From the NCBI GenBank assembly GCA_025526995.1, contig JAHLKG010000011.1, forward strand, positions 806,001 through 870,000: 64,000 bases of DNA, in the 5' to 3' direction. The notes below the pieces were generated by a model. It ran no database searches. It was not told where the DNA came from and worked only from the letters and a program-made list of their open reading frames with translations. Below are positions 34,339 to 44,695 of this stretch, in pieces. The position numbers and the translations under genes were made by a program. The stretch's first letter is position 1. Each line of letters starts with the position of its first letter. Source of the DNA: Powellomyces hirtus (Eukaryota > Chytridiomycota > Chytridiomycetes > Spizellomycetales > Powellomycetaceae).

Positions 34339-36113
34339 GGTTCTGTGATGAGATGCGAGGTGATGTTCTTGCTCCGCGTGTGATGGTATAAATGCCTGTT
34401 GGAGAATGAGCGGATGGAAAGAGAAGTTGAGTACGCAGGGACTCCTTCCTTTGGCATCAAGCAATTGTTTCGCGAGTCCAAGACTACTATCACTTACCTT
34501 CCTGTGTCACTTGTGATTCTTATGACCAAAAAAACAATCGTTATCTTTGGAAACTGTGGATTCCGTTTGGACACACACGCGTCTTCAAGAATACGATGAT
34601 GACCACCCGACGTGTCTATCATTGAACGACATGCCATGGCAACAAGCGCGCACTTGAATTCGCTCGATGAGCAGTTTCAACGTAGAACGGTTCAAATCAA
34701 CGAGATTTTCTAGGTAACGCATAGGACGTTCAGCATCTCAATGTGGATGATTAAAAGAAAAAACGCAGGATATCAAACGCCCAAAGCAAAAAATCATTCC
34801 TCTAAGCTATATATTACGCTAGATAGGAATTATCCGTTTGCTGATGTTCTTCGTAATTCTGAAGAATAGGCATCGCTTGTATGGTTGGGCATCGATAAAA
34901 ATCGTCCATGCGGGATTGGTGTTCATAGGACATGTATCTTGTGACGTGGCCAATGACTGGAGAGAAAAGGACATAGACAGCCAACAATCGTGCGAAGGCG
35001 GATGATTTGTAGATCAGGGAATACAGTCGATTCCGGCCCATTTCTGTCTGGTACGACGTCTCACGTCGCTAAGGTTGGAGACCAAATTCCTCAGCTAATG
35101 AAGAGACCAAAACAAAGAGAAAACAAAGGAGAGAGGAGAAAGTTAGCGTAATGTTAGGGAAGGCATGCCAAGAAGCGCAAAGAGGGGAGTTGTCTATATA
35201 TACTTCTCCTTGTCCTCGTGTCCCCTGCTGCGTTCGTGCATTAAGCCTTATATCCGTGTATTGCACTGAATTGTACAAGATCATTTCCGCCTGATAAGTC
35301 GAACAAGCGAAAGCCAACTCCCGGGCGCCATGCACAATGCCCCAACTTTCTCCTTCACACATTCCAACTAGGCTTGCAATTCTCTTCGCCCTCTTTGTCC
35401 CAGCCACTTTTGTGCATTGTACCTCATATTTACATTGCAAAGAGATACAATTTCACTTTCGGATGAGAACTCACACAGCCAAAAGCCAATGCTCGTTGCG
35501 CAGTCTTCCGTTCTTATTCCCAAACCCTATGATTGTGCCTCTCAACCAATCCGTCCCTACGATCCCTGTGGTGGCTTCTACTGTAGCCCTAATCCGCGGA
35601 ACGTGTCCGGATCGCAAGCAGGACATCAATTTGTTTTCTATTTTCGTATGGACGTGCATGCTACCGATCTTAGCTTGATAACAGTTACGACAGAATTGTG
35701 ACCCCTGCTGACGACGATGATTCCAATCCCAATCTCAACTACTCGATCAGTCATCAGTCGACGTGTGCAGTCGTTAGTCTCGGAGTTGTCGTGTATGGAG
35801 TCAGAGCAGTGAATCAGTCTCCGCTTAATACCAAGTTGCACTATGCCTCCAAACACACATGCCCATCCACCTGCCGAGCACACATTATTGAGCTACCTCC
35901 TCTTGTGACACCCACATCCTATCCTTGTCTCCTTTGTCGATTCTTTTGTACTTAGACATCTCATCTTCATCACAAACACCAGCAGGTAATCCTCATGAAA
36001 CATCCTGGCCGAGTTGATTATCTAATAGTCTGGTCCCTCCACGCGCGTGATGGTCCTTGGCAGCGCGGTGAACGACAAAAAGGCAGGTTTTTCCTGCATT
36101 CGCTCGTTAAACG
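34339..36113. other. Intergenic with one doubtful small secreted-protein frame
   Basis: The first part is the Rpn8 promoter. A possible small secreted protein at 35337-35701 is listed separately. The rest shows only short frames with no motif. Confidence 0.5.
35337..35701 (+). pseudogene. Possible small secreted protein, frame-disrupted
   Basis: An ATG at 35337 is followed by a signal-peptide-like segment (LAILFALFVPATFVHC). The frame then loses its protein character. One base out of register, another frame reads IPKPYDCASQPIRPYDPCGGFYC and ends at 35701. Joined, they would make a Cys-containing secreted protein of about 120 residues. The join again needs one extra base, as in other accessory genes here. 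There is no independent support, so this may be chance. Confidence 0.25.
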
Positions 36114-36854
36114 ATGCAGTACGGAAGTCTTAAAGAACGTGGCGACATATTATCAATCACCAGGGATGACAACCCTTATTATCTAGATCTGGGTATTCAG
36201 CGGGAACATAGCGGAAGCGACCGATGGATTGTTCTCAGACGCAGAGCGGTCAGCTCCGTTACAGGGGAGGACATCCCTTACCTGAACATGCACTTGCGAT
36301 CTGCCGATTGGTATGATTACCACCGGAAAGTCGCTTCCCAGCAGCGATACGGGAGTGGGCAGAAGCGGGAGGATAACTGGACGTTTCACGGGTTCCCCTT
36401 GCTTGGCCTAGGCTACCGGGGCATGGCGCAAGTTTTCGAAAGAGGCTTGGGTGACATCGTGACGCACGGCCGGCGACCATTTGTCGAACGCGACATCAAA
36501 ACTGTATACGCCACGTGGCAAGAAGATCCTGTGAAATGCAAGCGCTACCTCTTACCACATGAGGTGGAAGAGGGTGAAAGGGGAACGTCATACATCATCG
36601 TCGGATCCGTGCAGGCGGTAGGAGGTGATGGGCGCCGTTGGGGAAAGGTTTTCATCCTGCGACCGAATGCTGCGAGAGAGGGCTACGAGTGCCTACCCCG
36701 CCTTGTTTACACAAATCGCGAAGGACAAGATCATGAGATGGCTGCGGAAGGATGGTATCTCAGCAATAAATGTCTGTTTCAGTTGACGGTGGGAGAGGCC
36801 ATGGCGATTCGTGAGGGTTTCCAGAGAGTAGTGAGTGATTTGGTACCATCCTGA
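36114..36854 (+). CDS. Orphan protein, 246 residues
   Basis: A single uninterrupted frame from ATG 36114 to the stop at 36852-36854. The amino-acid mix is that of a soluble globular protein, with aromatic-rich strands such as DNWTFHGFPLLGLGYRG and GTSYIIVGSVQAVGG. There is no signal peptide, membrane helix or motif I know. An upstream exon is possible because the start follows no strong context. Its length and balanced composition argue for a real gene, though the function cannot be given. Confidence 0.55.
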   Translation: MQYGSLKERGDILSITRDDNPYYLDLGIQREHSGSDRWIVLRRRAVSSVTGEDIPYLNMHLRSADWYDYHRKVASQQRYGSGQKREDNWTFHGFPLLGLGYRGMAQVFERGLGDIVTHGRRPFVERDIKTVYATWQEDPVKCKRYLLPHEVEEGERGTSYIIVGSVQAVGGDGRRWGKVFILRPNAAREGYECLPRLVYTNREGQDHEMAAEGWYLSNKCLFQLTVGEAMAIREGFQRVVSDLVPS

Positions 36855-37307
36855 TATGTTTAGGCTATGTGCTGTAGAGATAGGGCAACGGAATGCCCGT
36901 GCGATATGGCGTATTATCTGTTCTACTCCGTCGAGCGGACCACGCGTCCACCGCATGCAATTGCTTGTTGATGGCAGCCTTCATGCCAACGCTTAGCGCT
37001 TTGCAATTTCTTTAGTACTAGCAACCACCTATTGATATAACACGATATGAGCAGAATCAACGCCATTCTTTTCTCTTTCGGTTCTTTCGTTTTCTTGTTC
37101 CGAAACCAATAGATGTGATATGCAATCAAGATATACGCCACATTCAAGCACGGGCGCATCTGATATCTATTTACACCTGGTGGTGGACACGCGGGCGAAT
37201 GGCCAGCTACAGTAGAAGCGAGACAGCGGCCAATGTGGCAGCACATGCTCCGATCTCATCGTCACGTCTTTAAGATTTTCCGTCTATCAAAATGTGAATT
37301 CTGATGT
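36855..37307. other. Convergent intergenic region
   Basis: It holds the 3' flanks of the orphan gene and the peroxidase gene. No supported feature. Confidence 0.5.
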
Positions 37308-38400
37308 CTACGGCTTTCCGTTTCCCTTGCCATTGCCGTTGCCGTTTCCGTTCCCGTTTCCATTTCCGTTCCCATTTCCATTTCCATTTCCGTTCCCATT
37401 TCCATTGTTGCCATTTCCATTTCCATTCCCACCACCACCACCATTCGCACCGGGCGGCAACGGAATCGCCGGCGGGACGATGCCCGCACACAACACCACA
37501 CCCGGGTTCCCAAACTTGCCCATCTTGACCATCGCCTCTGAAAAGTCCTTGCTCCAGTTCTCCTGATCCCCCACATACTTTCTAAACTCGATTTTCGTGC
37601 GCGGGTCATTCGCAATGCCCACATCCGACTGCAGCCGCACCTGTCCCGCGGGCGCAACCGGACGGGAAAGGGTAGCGTTGTAAAACTCTACATCCCACAC
37701 CTCGGGCGTGCCGTCAAACGCCAACCCTTGCGAATCCACTACGGGCTCACTCGGCGGGGACGAAAACCGTTTCCCGCTCGTATGCGACCCAATCAACGCT
37801 GCCAGATCTTTCGTGCTCAGTCCTTGCCGTTTGAATTTGTTGATGATGGACGTGACGGGCTCCGTGTCGCTCGGCAGCAGCGTCGCGTCGTCCGCCGTGG
37901 CCGAGTCCTTTCGCCCAACGTAGAAGGGGATGCTGGGCCCGCCTGGACAGGATTGTGTGCCGAGGAGACCCGCGAGGTTGATGATGTCGGCGCGGGAGGC
38001 CTTGCCGCCAAAGGCATCGTAGACGGTGCGGAGGGCTGTGATGACGTCTTTGAGGCTGCGGCAAACATAACATAAGATTAGTAACCAGTTTTGGGATGGG
38101 GAACGAGGTTCATGACCCCAAAATAACTCACTGATCATTCTCCCTCGCACCCTCCTCACTCGCAAACTTCATAATCGACCCATTCGGCCCGCCCGTATTG
38201 CGTTTCCAATCATACGTGCCCGCATCGTGGAAATACAGTCTCACGGCCGCGCGCGCCAGCGGCGGGCACGGCGTAGACCCGAAGCGCGCCATGATGGCGC
38301 CCCGCACTTGCGTCCACAGCGCTTTGTCGCAGCTGGAGGATTGCGCTGACACAAATGGGGCAAGCAGAAGAGATAGGGAGAGGGAGAGGGAGAGACGCAT
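37308..38400 (-). CDS. Secreted haem peroxidase with Gly-Asn repeat tail
   Basis: Two exons (38132-38400, 37308-38055) encode 338 residues. Residues 1-19 are a signal peptide (RLSLSLSLSLLLAPFVSA). The distal haem pocket reads VRLYFHDAG, with the catalytic Arg and His; a Phe stands where class I enzymes such as ascorbate peroxidase have Trp. GGPNGSI and the GR.D block follow. The proximal haem ligand lies in LIGSHTSG. This is the plant/fungal/bacterial haem peroxidase superfamily, which oxidises substrates with hydrogen peroxide. Secretion and the Phe resemble class II, while the DAGTYD and GGPNGSI wording resembles class I. The last 38 or so residues are an almost pure Gly-Asn repeat, likely a flexible, wall-associated tail. 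The 76-nt intron has GTGAGT..CGCAG ends. Confidence 0.88.
37313..37434 (-). repeat. GGNAAY hexanucleotide repeat encoding Gly-Asn tail
   Basis: On the minus strand the end of the peroxidase gene is built from GGNAAY hexamers giving alternating Gly-Asn, followed upstream by a short Gly run. The hexamer period keeps the frame when units are gained or lost. Confidence 0.9.
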
Positions 38401-38875
38401 GATGGATGGTGTAGGTGCACGCAGGCGGCAGAATTAGACGACGAGGGCCTTCTCTCGTCTTTTATATGTGCTTTCAACTCATGGTGTGCAGAAAACGAAA
38501 CGGAAAAAACAATCGGGGAACGAACAGCTCCACAGTCCCAAAAAAAAAGTTCAGAACAGAGGTCGCCCCCCCCCCCCCCCCCCCGCGGAAAAAAACACAG
38601 GAAAACACATCCACACCCGTGCGCGAATCTATGTGCACCGTTCCGTTTACCAGCCATTATTCCTCTACCGGACCATCCATTTATTCTACAGCGTATCAGG
38701 TCGATTCTTGTCCCCGTCAAATTTTCGGTTCCACGGAGGCTTTTTGGTGCACGCGATCGCCGACCACAAGCACAAACAGGAAATGAAAAAACGCGCGGGA
38801 TCGCTCTGGCGCGCTCTTGTGTGCCGAACGAGTTGGACCTGGCGATTCTCTAAAGTTGGGACCATGGGAAAGTGC
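38401..38875. other. Peroxidase promoter region with long poly-C run
   Basis: The upstream flank of the minus-strand peroxidase gene. It contains a poly-A run (38540-38548) and a 19-C run (38566-38584). No gene is supported. Confidence 0.6.
38566..38584. repeat. Poly-C run of 19
   Basis: The longest G/C homopolymer in the window, about 165 bases upstream of the peroxidase start. It reads as G on the transcribed strand of that gene. Confidence 0.95.
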
Positions 38876-38880
38876 AAAAA
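38876..38880 (-). terminator. RNA polymerase III T-tract terminator of tRNA-His
   Basis: Five A on the plus strand (five T in the transcript sense) lie six bases beyond the tRNA 3' end, the usual polymerase III stop signal. Confidence 0.75.
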
Positions 38881-38886
38881 TGTCAA

Positions 38887-38957
38887 TGCCAAAGGGCGGA
38901 ATCGAACCGCCGTCCTCACTGCCACAAAGTGATGTGCTGCCACTATACCACTTTGGC
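38887..38957 (-). tRNA. tRNA-His (anticodon GTG)
   Basis: The minus strand folds as a complete 71-nt tRNA including the discriminator A. The acceptor stem pairs GCCAAAG with CTTTGGC. The anticodon stem pairs TCACT with AGTGA around the loop TTGTGGC, giving anticodon GTG for histidine. The T stem pairs GGCGG with CCGCC around TTCGATT. The D-arm reads GGTATAGTGGC, which is typical of eukaryotic tRNA-His. There is no intron. The 3' CCA is not encoded, as expected for a nuclear gene. Confidence 0.95.
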
Positions 38958-39572
38958 TCTCGATGAGAACAAAGAGTGTGATACAGCCATGGAGGTTGAA
39001 CATGGAAAACGGCCATCTTCACCCGCCAGGTTTGGACTCCTAAGCGGGTACCTTGACCCATATGCTCGATGCACATCAGGACTCTTGCCTAGGACTGCTC
39101 TTCCGGGTCATGTATGCAATGCACGGTTGATATTTAGGTCGCGATCATTGCCCCACTCAGCACATGCATGTTAATGTTGCCCTGTGCTTGTGGGTTTGCC
39201 CCGTCGCCTGGGTTTCGCCACTCATACCTGAAACATTAGCTACCTTCCTCTTGCTGACTACGCCTATTGCCACTACGCTCCCACCCGCTTGTCATGTCCT
39301 TCTCATCTCATACGCCGCGCCACATCGGATGGTCAAGACCCACAAATATGGACGCTCTGACATTCGCAACAGTTTCCCTCTTTTTGTATTGGTCGTGAAG
39401 ATAGTATATTCATGTATGCGGAACATATACATATATTGAGTAGTTCAGGGGGGGGGGGGGCATCGAAACTGAACACGGAATACAGTGTGCACCCGCGTTT
39501 GGGTCCGGTACGCCAAAAGCCGCGGGGGTTTGAGCACTGCGAAAGGGGGTCTTTTGACAGAAAAAGGTCCTG
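38958..39572. other. Intergenic, poly-G run
   Basis: The upstream flank of tRNA-His and the 3' flank of the prenyltransferase gene. It contains a 13-G run at 39448-39460. No gene is supported. Confidence 0.55.
39448..39460. repeat. Poly-G run of 13
   Basis: An uninterrupted run of 13 G, about 110 bases beyond the stop codon of the prenyltransferase gene. Confidence 0.9.
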
Positions 39573-40544
39573 TTAAACGACCGACCCTGATATCCAAACC
39601 GCGGCAAACACCGTCAACATGGCCAAATTGGTTTCCACCATGATTTTGCTGACAATGAATGGCGCGTCGTCGGCCGCATGCTCGGCGCCTTCTGCCAGGC
39701 GTGCCAACTTGTTTGCGACACCAATGGTCTGAGGGAGGGACACCGCGGCAAAGACGCACACCAAGACACGTTCGACAATGCTAGAAGCCGAGTACGCAAA
39801 GTAGATGGAGGCGAGGGCAAGGATATACTGTAACCGCAGGTAGATTTCGGACGAGCGTTTAACGCCCATGGTGGATGCAAAGGTCATCTTGCCGACGAAA
39901 CAATCCGCCTCCGTATCCACAATCATCATGGTTAGCAATCGACTGAATTGCAAGATGGCGTCCAAGACGACAATGGACGTCGCGACCGTCGGTAAGCGGA
40001 ACGTGGCGTCGGGGGACTGGGTATTGTATCCAAACAACAAAGTACCCACACTCAAGGTACTCGTCGTCAGAAACTCGTTCAAAGGCGTGTAAGCCAGTCG
40101 CAGGCCAGCATTGTATTGCGAACCGAGGGCCATAAACAAGAGGCCGTACGCCATCGTCTCGTTTCGAAAGGGCGTTTCGGAGGGGTGAAAGGCACGGTCG
40201 GTGAGGATGATGAGGACGGAGAGGGTTGCGAAACAGAGTGATGCAGCGAGAGCGGACCAGCGAGGTAAAATGCCGGCAACGAGGACACCCGCACCTCCAC
40301 TGGCGGCCGAGCCGGCCCGTTTCGTATTGGCTAGATCACCCAGGTAGTCATCATAATCATTGTAATAGTTCAAAGCGACGAGAAAACAACAGATCAGCGT
40401 GCTTATCAGGACGAGCGAGTAGACATTGAGGGAGGTGTCATTGTCGTAAGCGTAGGCGGCGGCGCCGACGAGGGCGCGTAGGACGGGTTCGACTGTAAAC
40501 TGGACGCGGCTGAGCTGCAGGAGAGCCTTCACCGTCTTCAGCAT
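39573..40544 (-). CDS. UbiA-superfamily prenyltransferase (MenA/UBIAD1-like)
   Basis: A single exon from ATG 40544, 323 residues, the family's normal size. UbiA enzymes attach isoprenoid chains to aromatic rings within the membrane. The first aspartate motif reads NYYNDYDDYLGD (about residues 58-69), followed by TKRAGSAASGGAGVLVAG, close to the MenA/UBIAD1 pattern. The second motif reads DTEADCFVGKMT, matching the D.E.D...GK.T block. Eight or nine hydrophobic helices can be drawn. MenA makes menaquinone from dihydroxynaphthoate, and animal UBIAD1 makes vitamin K2 or ubiquinone precursors. The substrate here is inferred only to the level of an aromatic quinone-type acceptor. The frame extends upstream from a GTG, but the ATG just before LKTVKALLQLSR is the natural start. 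Confidence 0.85.
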   Translation of the reverse strand: MLKTVKALLQLSRVQFTVEPVLRALVGAAAYAYDNDTSLNVYSLVLISTLICCFLVALNYYNDYDDYLGDLANTKRAGSAASGGAGVLVAGILPRWSALAASLCFATLSVLIILTDRAFHPSETPFRNETMAYGLLFMALGSQYNAGLRLAYTPLNEFLTTSTLSVGTLLFGYNTQSPDATFRLPTVATSIVVLDAILQFSRLLTMMIVDTEADCFVGKMTFASTMGVKRSSEIYLRLQYILALASIYFAYSASSIVERVLVCVFAAVSLPQTIGVANKLARLAEGAEHAADDAPFIVSKIMVETNLAMLTVFAAVWISGSVV

Positions 40545-41122
40545 GTTGGAACAGCTGATGTGAGAATTGCCGCGGGGGGTTACAATCCTTAACTTGTCTT
40601 TACCTTGGGACGAGCGGGTCACAACCGCTATTATATAGTCGTTCCGTTCATCCTCGGTTGGTTGGGGTTGGGGGTTGTCTCTGTTAACGTTATTCCGCCC
40701 GCTCCGTCAGTCATGATGTCAGTGAGTAGGGGGTCATGTCACGTGCTGCTCACAGTGGACATTGGAGAACAGAAACGCGATAGAGTTGTTCTGACAGTTG
40801 TGTGTGTGGTATGATGGTGAAGATATGGGACAGCTTTGACATCACGACAGGGGTTCTCTCGTATTCGCCCGTAAATATAGAGCAAGAGACATTTGGTAGA
40901 CCCACCCATAGAACTCCGAGCGAAACAAGGCCAACATTATTACGCTCCACACACACATATATACAGCCTAGCCTTTGCATTTCATGCTGGAGAGCAGGAC
41001 GTTTTCCCACCACTTGATTTCCTTACAGCGCCACAGGGTAGAGGTCCAGATCTAAATGTACTATATTGGTCGGGAAATGAGAGTGAAAAAAAAAATTGAA
41101 CTCTAACCGCTTGAACCGCAAT
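40545..41122. other. Prenyltransferase promoter and ArgRS 3' flank
   Basis: Both neighbouring genes are on the minus strand, so this holds one promoter and one 3' end. Nothing else is recognised. Confidence 0.55.
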
Positions 41123-43091
41123 CTACATAACCTCCAACACACTAATCCCCAACAACCCCAGGCCCGTTTTCAGCATCTGCGCGGTCGCATCACACAGGGC
41201 CAACCGACTCTCCCTTGTTTCCTGGTCAGGCGCGCGGAGGACAGGGCACACGGAATAAAACTGGGTGTAGGCTTGCGCAAGACGGTACAGGTACGTGCAC
41301 AGGTGGTGGGTGAGTGACGTGTCGAGGACCGTGTTGAGTTCGTCCGGAAACTGGAGGAGCGTGACGGCGAGGTTGTGTTCGGCGTGGTGCGCGAGTTTCA
41401 CGGCTTGCGGGGTGGGTGTGGATGATGGGGATAAGGAGGTCGAGGGCGCGAGGGTCGCGGTGGAGATGGTGGCGGTGAGGGATTCGACCGTGGTGGATGC
41501 AGCAACGTCCGCGGCGGTGGCGGCGGCACCGCGGGCGACGGAGCGGGCGCGGGTGTAGGCGTACATGAGGTAAGGAGCCGTGTTTCCCTCAAACTGGAGC
41601 ATGAGGTCAAAGTCGAACATATAGTCCTTGTCACGATGTTTGGACAGATCGGCGTATTTGATGGCGCCAACGCCAACCTTGTTGCCGATATCTTTCAGTT
41701 CAGCTTCCGTGAACGCGTCGCCTTTGGTGCGGGTAGCGTCCTTCTTTTTGGCGAGGACGTAGGCGCGCTCTTGGGCTTCCGCAATCAGTTCCGCCAGTTT
41801 GATGGTGCCGCCGTCTCGCGTCTTGAACGGTTTCTTGTCCCTGCCCATCATGGTGCCGAACCCGACGTGCGCGGCCGAGACAGAAGGAGGCAGGAAACCG
41901 GCGCGGGAGGCAACGTCAAAGAGTTGGCGGAGGTGGAGGGATTGGCGATTGTCGATGACGTAGAGCAGACGGTCGCCCTTGAGTGTGCGCACTCGGTAGC
42001 GGATGGCACCGAGGTCCGTGGCGGCATAACCGAAACCGTCGCCACTTTTCTGGACCATAAAGACCGGTTTATTTTTGCCAAAGTCCTTTGCAAACTCGGG
42101 TGTAAAGACGACCTTGGCGCCCCCGTCAACAACCAGCAGCCCGCACGCTGTCAGATCCTCCACGACCTTGGGGAGGTCATCATTGTAGAAGGACTCGCCG
42201 CAGACGTCGCTCCGGGTCAGGAGGGTGTCGAGTGTATCGTAAATTTTCTGGGCATGGCGCAACGACACATCCACGATCTTGAGCCACTGTGCCTTCATCT
42301 CCGGGTCGCCGGCCTGGAGCTTGACGACATTGTCACGGGCGCGTTCCTTGAACTCGGGTTCGGCGTCGAACCGGACTTTGGCTTGCACGTACAGCTGTTC
42401 GAGACCTTGCAGCTGGTCAAGGTCAACGTGGGTTTCGGCGTCATTGACGTGTGCAATTAGCATGCCGAATTGGGTGCCCCAGTCGCCCACGTGGTTCTGG
42501 GCAATAACTTCGGAACCGACAAAGCGGTGGATGCGGTGAAGGGCGTCGCCAATGATGGTGGAGCGGAGATGGCCAACGTGCTAACCAAAACAGAAACAAA
42601 AAAAAGGACAGTCAGAAAAAAGTAGTTCATTCTCCCACCGCATTCCGCAGCTCGGAAAATCCAAGACTCACCATTTCCTTGGCCAAGTTCGGACTCGAAT
42701 AATCAATGATAACCCTCTGCTTGACCTCCTCCACGCCATACCGTTCATCGCCCTTCCAAAACACCTCCTGGAGTCGATTTTCCAGATAACTATCATTCAA
42801 CCTAATATTGACGAATCCCGGTCCATCCACTTTGGCAGTGCCAATGTCGCCCAAATCGAGATGTTCAATCACGGCGGCGGCGAATTGGTGCGGGTCGAGT
42901 TTGAGTCGTTTCGCGGCCTGCAGGAGCCCGCGGACTTGAATGTCGCCAAAGGGGAGCGGGGCATTCGATTTGGCAGAGATCCAGCTGTTGGTGTAGGCGC
43001 AGTCGGCCACGGTGGCGATTTCGCCGGCGGCGGGGGAGGCGATTTTGATGGCGGCCAGCACGCGGGGACGGATGAGTTTGAGGACGCTCAT
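41123..43091 (-). CDS. Arginyl-tRNA synthetase (class I)
   Basis: Two exons (42672-43091, 41123-42580) encode 625 residues. The enzyme charges tRNA-Arg with arginine. The N-terminal part (about 1-125) is the tRNA-binding Arg-N domain. The splice junction falls between YSSPNLAKEM and the HIGH-type motif HVGHLRST. The KMSK-equivalent reads DKKPFKTRDGG, as in other ArgRS enzymes that lack a true KMSK. The DALR anticodon-binding domain at the C-terminus includes YTRARSVARG. An Ala/Ser/Thr-rich insertion of about 40 residues follows, before HHAEHNLAVTLLQFPD. The insertion is probably a disordered loop. No strong mitochondrial presequence is seen; fungi often use one gene for both compartments. It is divergent from the uS8m gene. 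Confidence 0.95.
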
Positions 43092-43503
43092 TGTTGTGTT
43101 TTGGGTGATGGTTTGGGGCGCAGAGGGCGCTGGGGATCCTTTTATGCTGTGGGAACGATCTGGTCGGTACAGCAGCGGTATCGGGGATCTCTCACTGGTA
43201 GGAAGACAAAAAAGCAACACAAAAAACAAAAAGAAAAACGCTTAACGCTAAGTGCAAGTTCTTTCTGAGTCACACACGTTTGTTTCCTAGTCACTTTATT
43301 CATTCATATTTTGATGCGTTTGAATGTGAGATGGCTTGGTGCCATAGCAACTACACACGTCCCATATCTAGCATGGGCTCCTGCTTGCCTTTGCCAAAGT
43401 CTGTTCGCTTCACAGAAACATTTCTAGAGATTGCAACCAAACTCCTTGCACGGAAATCACATTAACGGGCAAGAGTAGTAGATTCGCCCACCTCATCCCC
43501 ACA
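43092..43503. promoter_or_regulatory. Shared promoter region of ArgRS (-) and uS8m (+)
   Basis: The 412 bases between two divergently transcribed translation genes. No specific binding site is identified; the shared promoter is inferred from layout. Confidence 0.45.
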
Positions 43504-44046
43504 ATGGCACCCGTCCACAACCTCTGCTCGATGATTCAAAACAGCTTCCGCTGGCAACTGCGCTCCATCGCCGTCCCCGTCTCCACCACCAACAAGGAAA
43601 TCTGCCGCATCCTCTACGAAGAAGGGTTCATATCCTCCCTCGCTCAAGGAAACGAGACCGGACCGTACCCGCCAACACCACAACCCCAGTCATCACCACA
43701 ACCCTCCGCGTCATCACCACTCCATTCTGCCTCTGCACCAACATCCACCCCCCTGCCGCTGCCCCCGCGGCCCAACCCGGCGCGGCAAAAACTGTGGCTG
43801 ACGCTGAAATACCGCGACGGCCAGCCGGTGCTGCGCTCAATGAGTGCAGTCTCCAAACCCTCGCGCCGGGTCTTTGCCTCGCTCGCTGAACTGCAGGCTG
43901 TGGCGGCCGCTCGCCGCGCGGGCACTTTGTTGAAGGGCCAGCAAGTCGGCCAGGTTACCATTCTGAACACACCCTACGGTATCATCGAGTTGAAGGAGGC
44001 GCTGCAGAAGGAGGTCGGCGGGGAAGTCCTTTGCATCGCTGCTTGA
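43504..44046 (+). CDS. Mitochondrial small-subunit ribosomal protein uS8m
   Basis: A single exon of 180 residues from ATG 43504. uS8 binds the central domain of small-subunit rRNA. The N-terminal domain (about 1-50) is the first uS8 half, ending IYEEGFI-like (here ILYEEGFISSL). A Pro/Ser/Thr-rich insertion of about 40 residues separates it from WLTLKYRDGQPVL, the strand that normally follows directly. The C-terminal half ends VSKPSRRVF, TILNTPYGIIELKEA and GGEVLCI, the hallmark uS8 end. The low-complexity insertion is typical of mitoribosomal extensions. Targeting is inferred from the divergent sequence and the basic N-terminus. Confidence 0.9.
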   Translation: MAPVHNLCSMIQNSFRWQLRSIAVPVSTTNKEICRILYEEGFISSLAQGNETGPYPPTPQPQSSPQPSASSPLHSASAPTSTPLPLPPRPNPARQKLWLTLKYRDGQPVLRSMSAVSKPSRRVFASLAELQAVAAARRAGTLLKGQQVGQVTILNTPYGIIELKEALQKEVGGEVLCIAA

Positions 44047-44695
44047 GAAACTGGGCAAAACGAAGGCAAAGTGGAGGAACGAACCTGGGACAGGAAATGC
44101 ATTCCCGCATGATTCGCTTCCGCCTAGGAGACGGTGGTCGTTCATGCATGGTAGAATCAAGAGGATAGTGGGCAACCAGGATGCGCGAGCAAGAAGGCAT
44201 GATGGCGTACACATATATATATATATATATCTGTCAAAATACATATTTAATTGGCAAGGGGCTATCTTGAAGGTTGCTCTGGTTCCCCCCGCAGTCGCTT
44301 TCATGATCCCGAATTTCAAAAAACTCTTGGTGCACAGAAAGTAAAAGATACAGCTATCCCATTTCTCAAACGTTGCTGCATGGATACACATGAAATGATT
44401 GAGCATCGAAAAAGATTTGTGCAATGATTCAAAAAAAAAAAAATTACAGATGGGGGAGGATAGGGATACGGACAGACGGGAAGGAGGGAACGGATAGTTG
44501 ACAAAAGAGAGCGTAGAGATTAAGATGAGACATCCGGAAATGCAATTCATTTTAGGGGATTTTTTCTGCTTCTTCGGTCGGATTGCGGATAGTGACGACA
44601 CAGATCAGATATGGGTGGATGTTCTTTGCGAATGGAGTTGATGCGAAGAATCATCTCTCCGAAACATAAGGGTGACAGGACACGTGTCGAACCGA
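44047..44695. other. Convergent intergenic region
   Basis: It contains an AT dinucleotide tract (about 44210-44231) and a 13-A run (about 44431-44443). It holds the 3' flanks of uS8m and the KH protein; no gene is supported. Confidence 0.6.
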
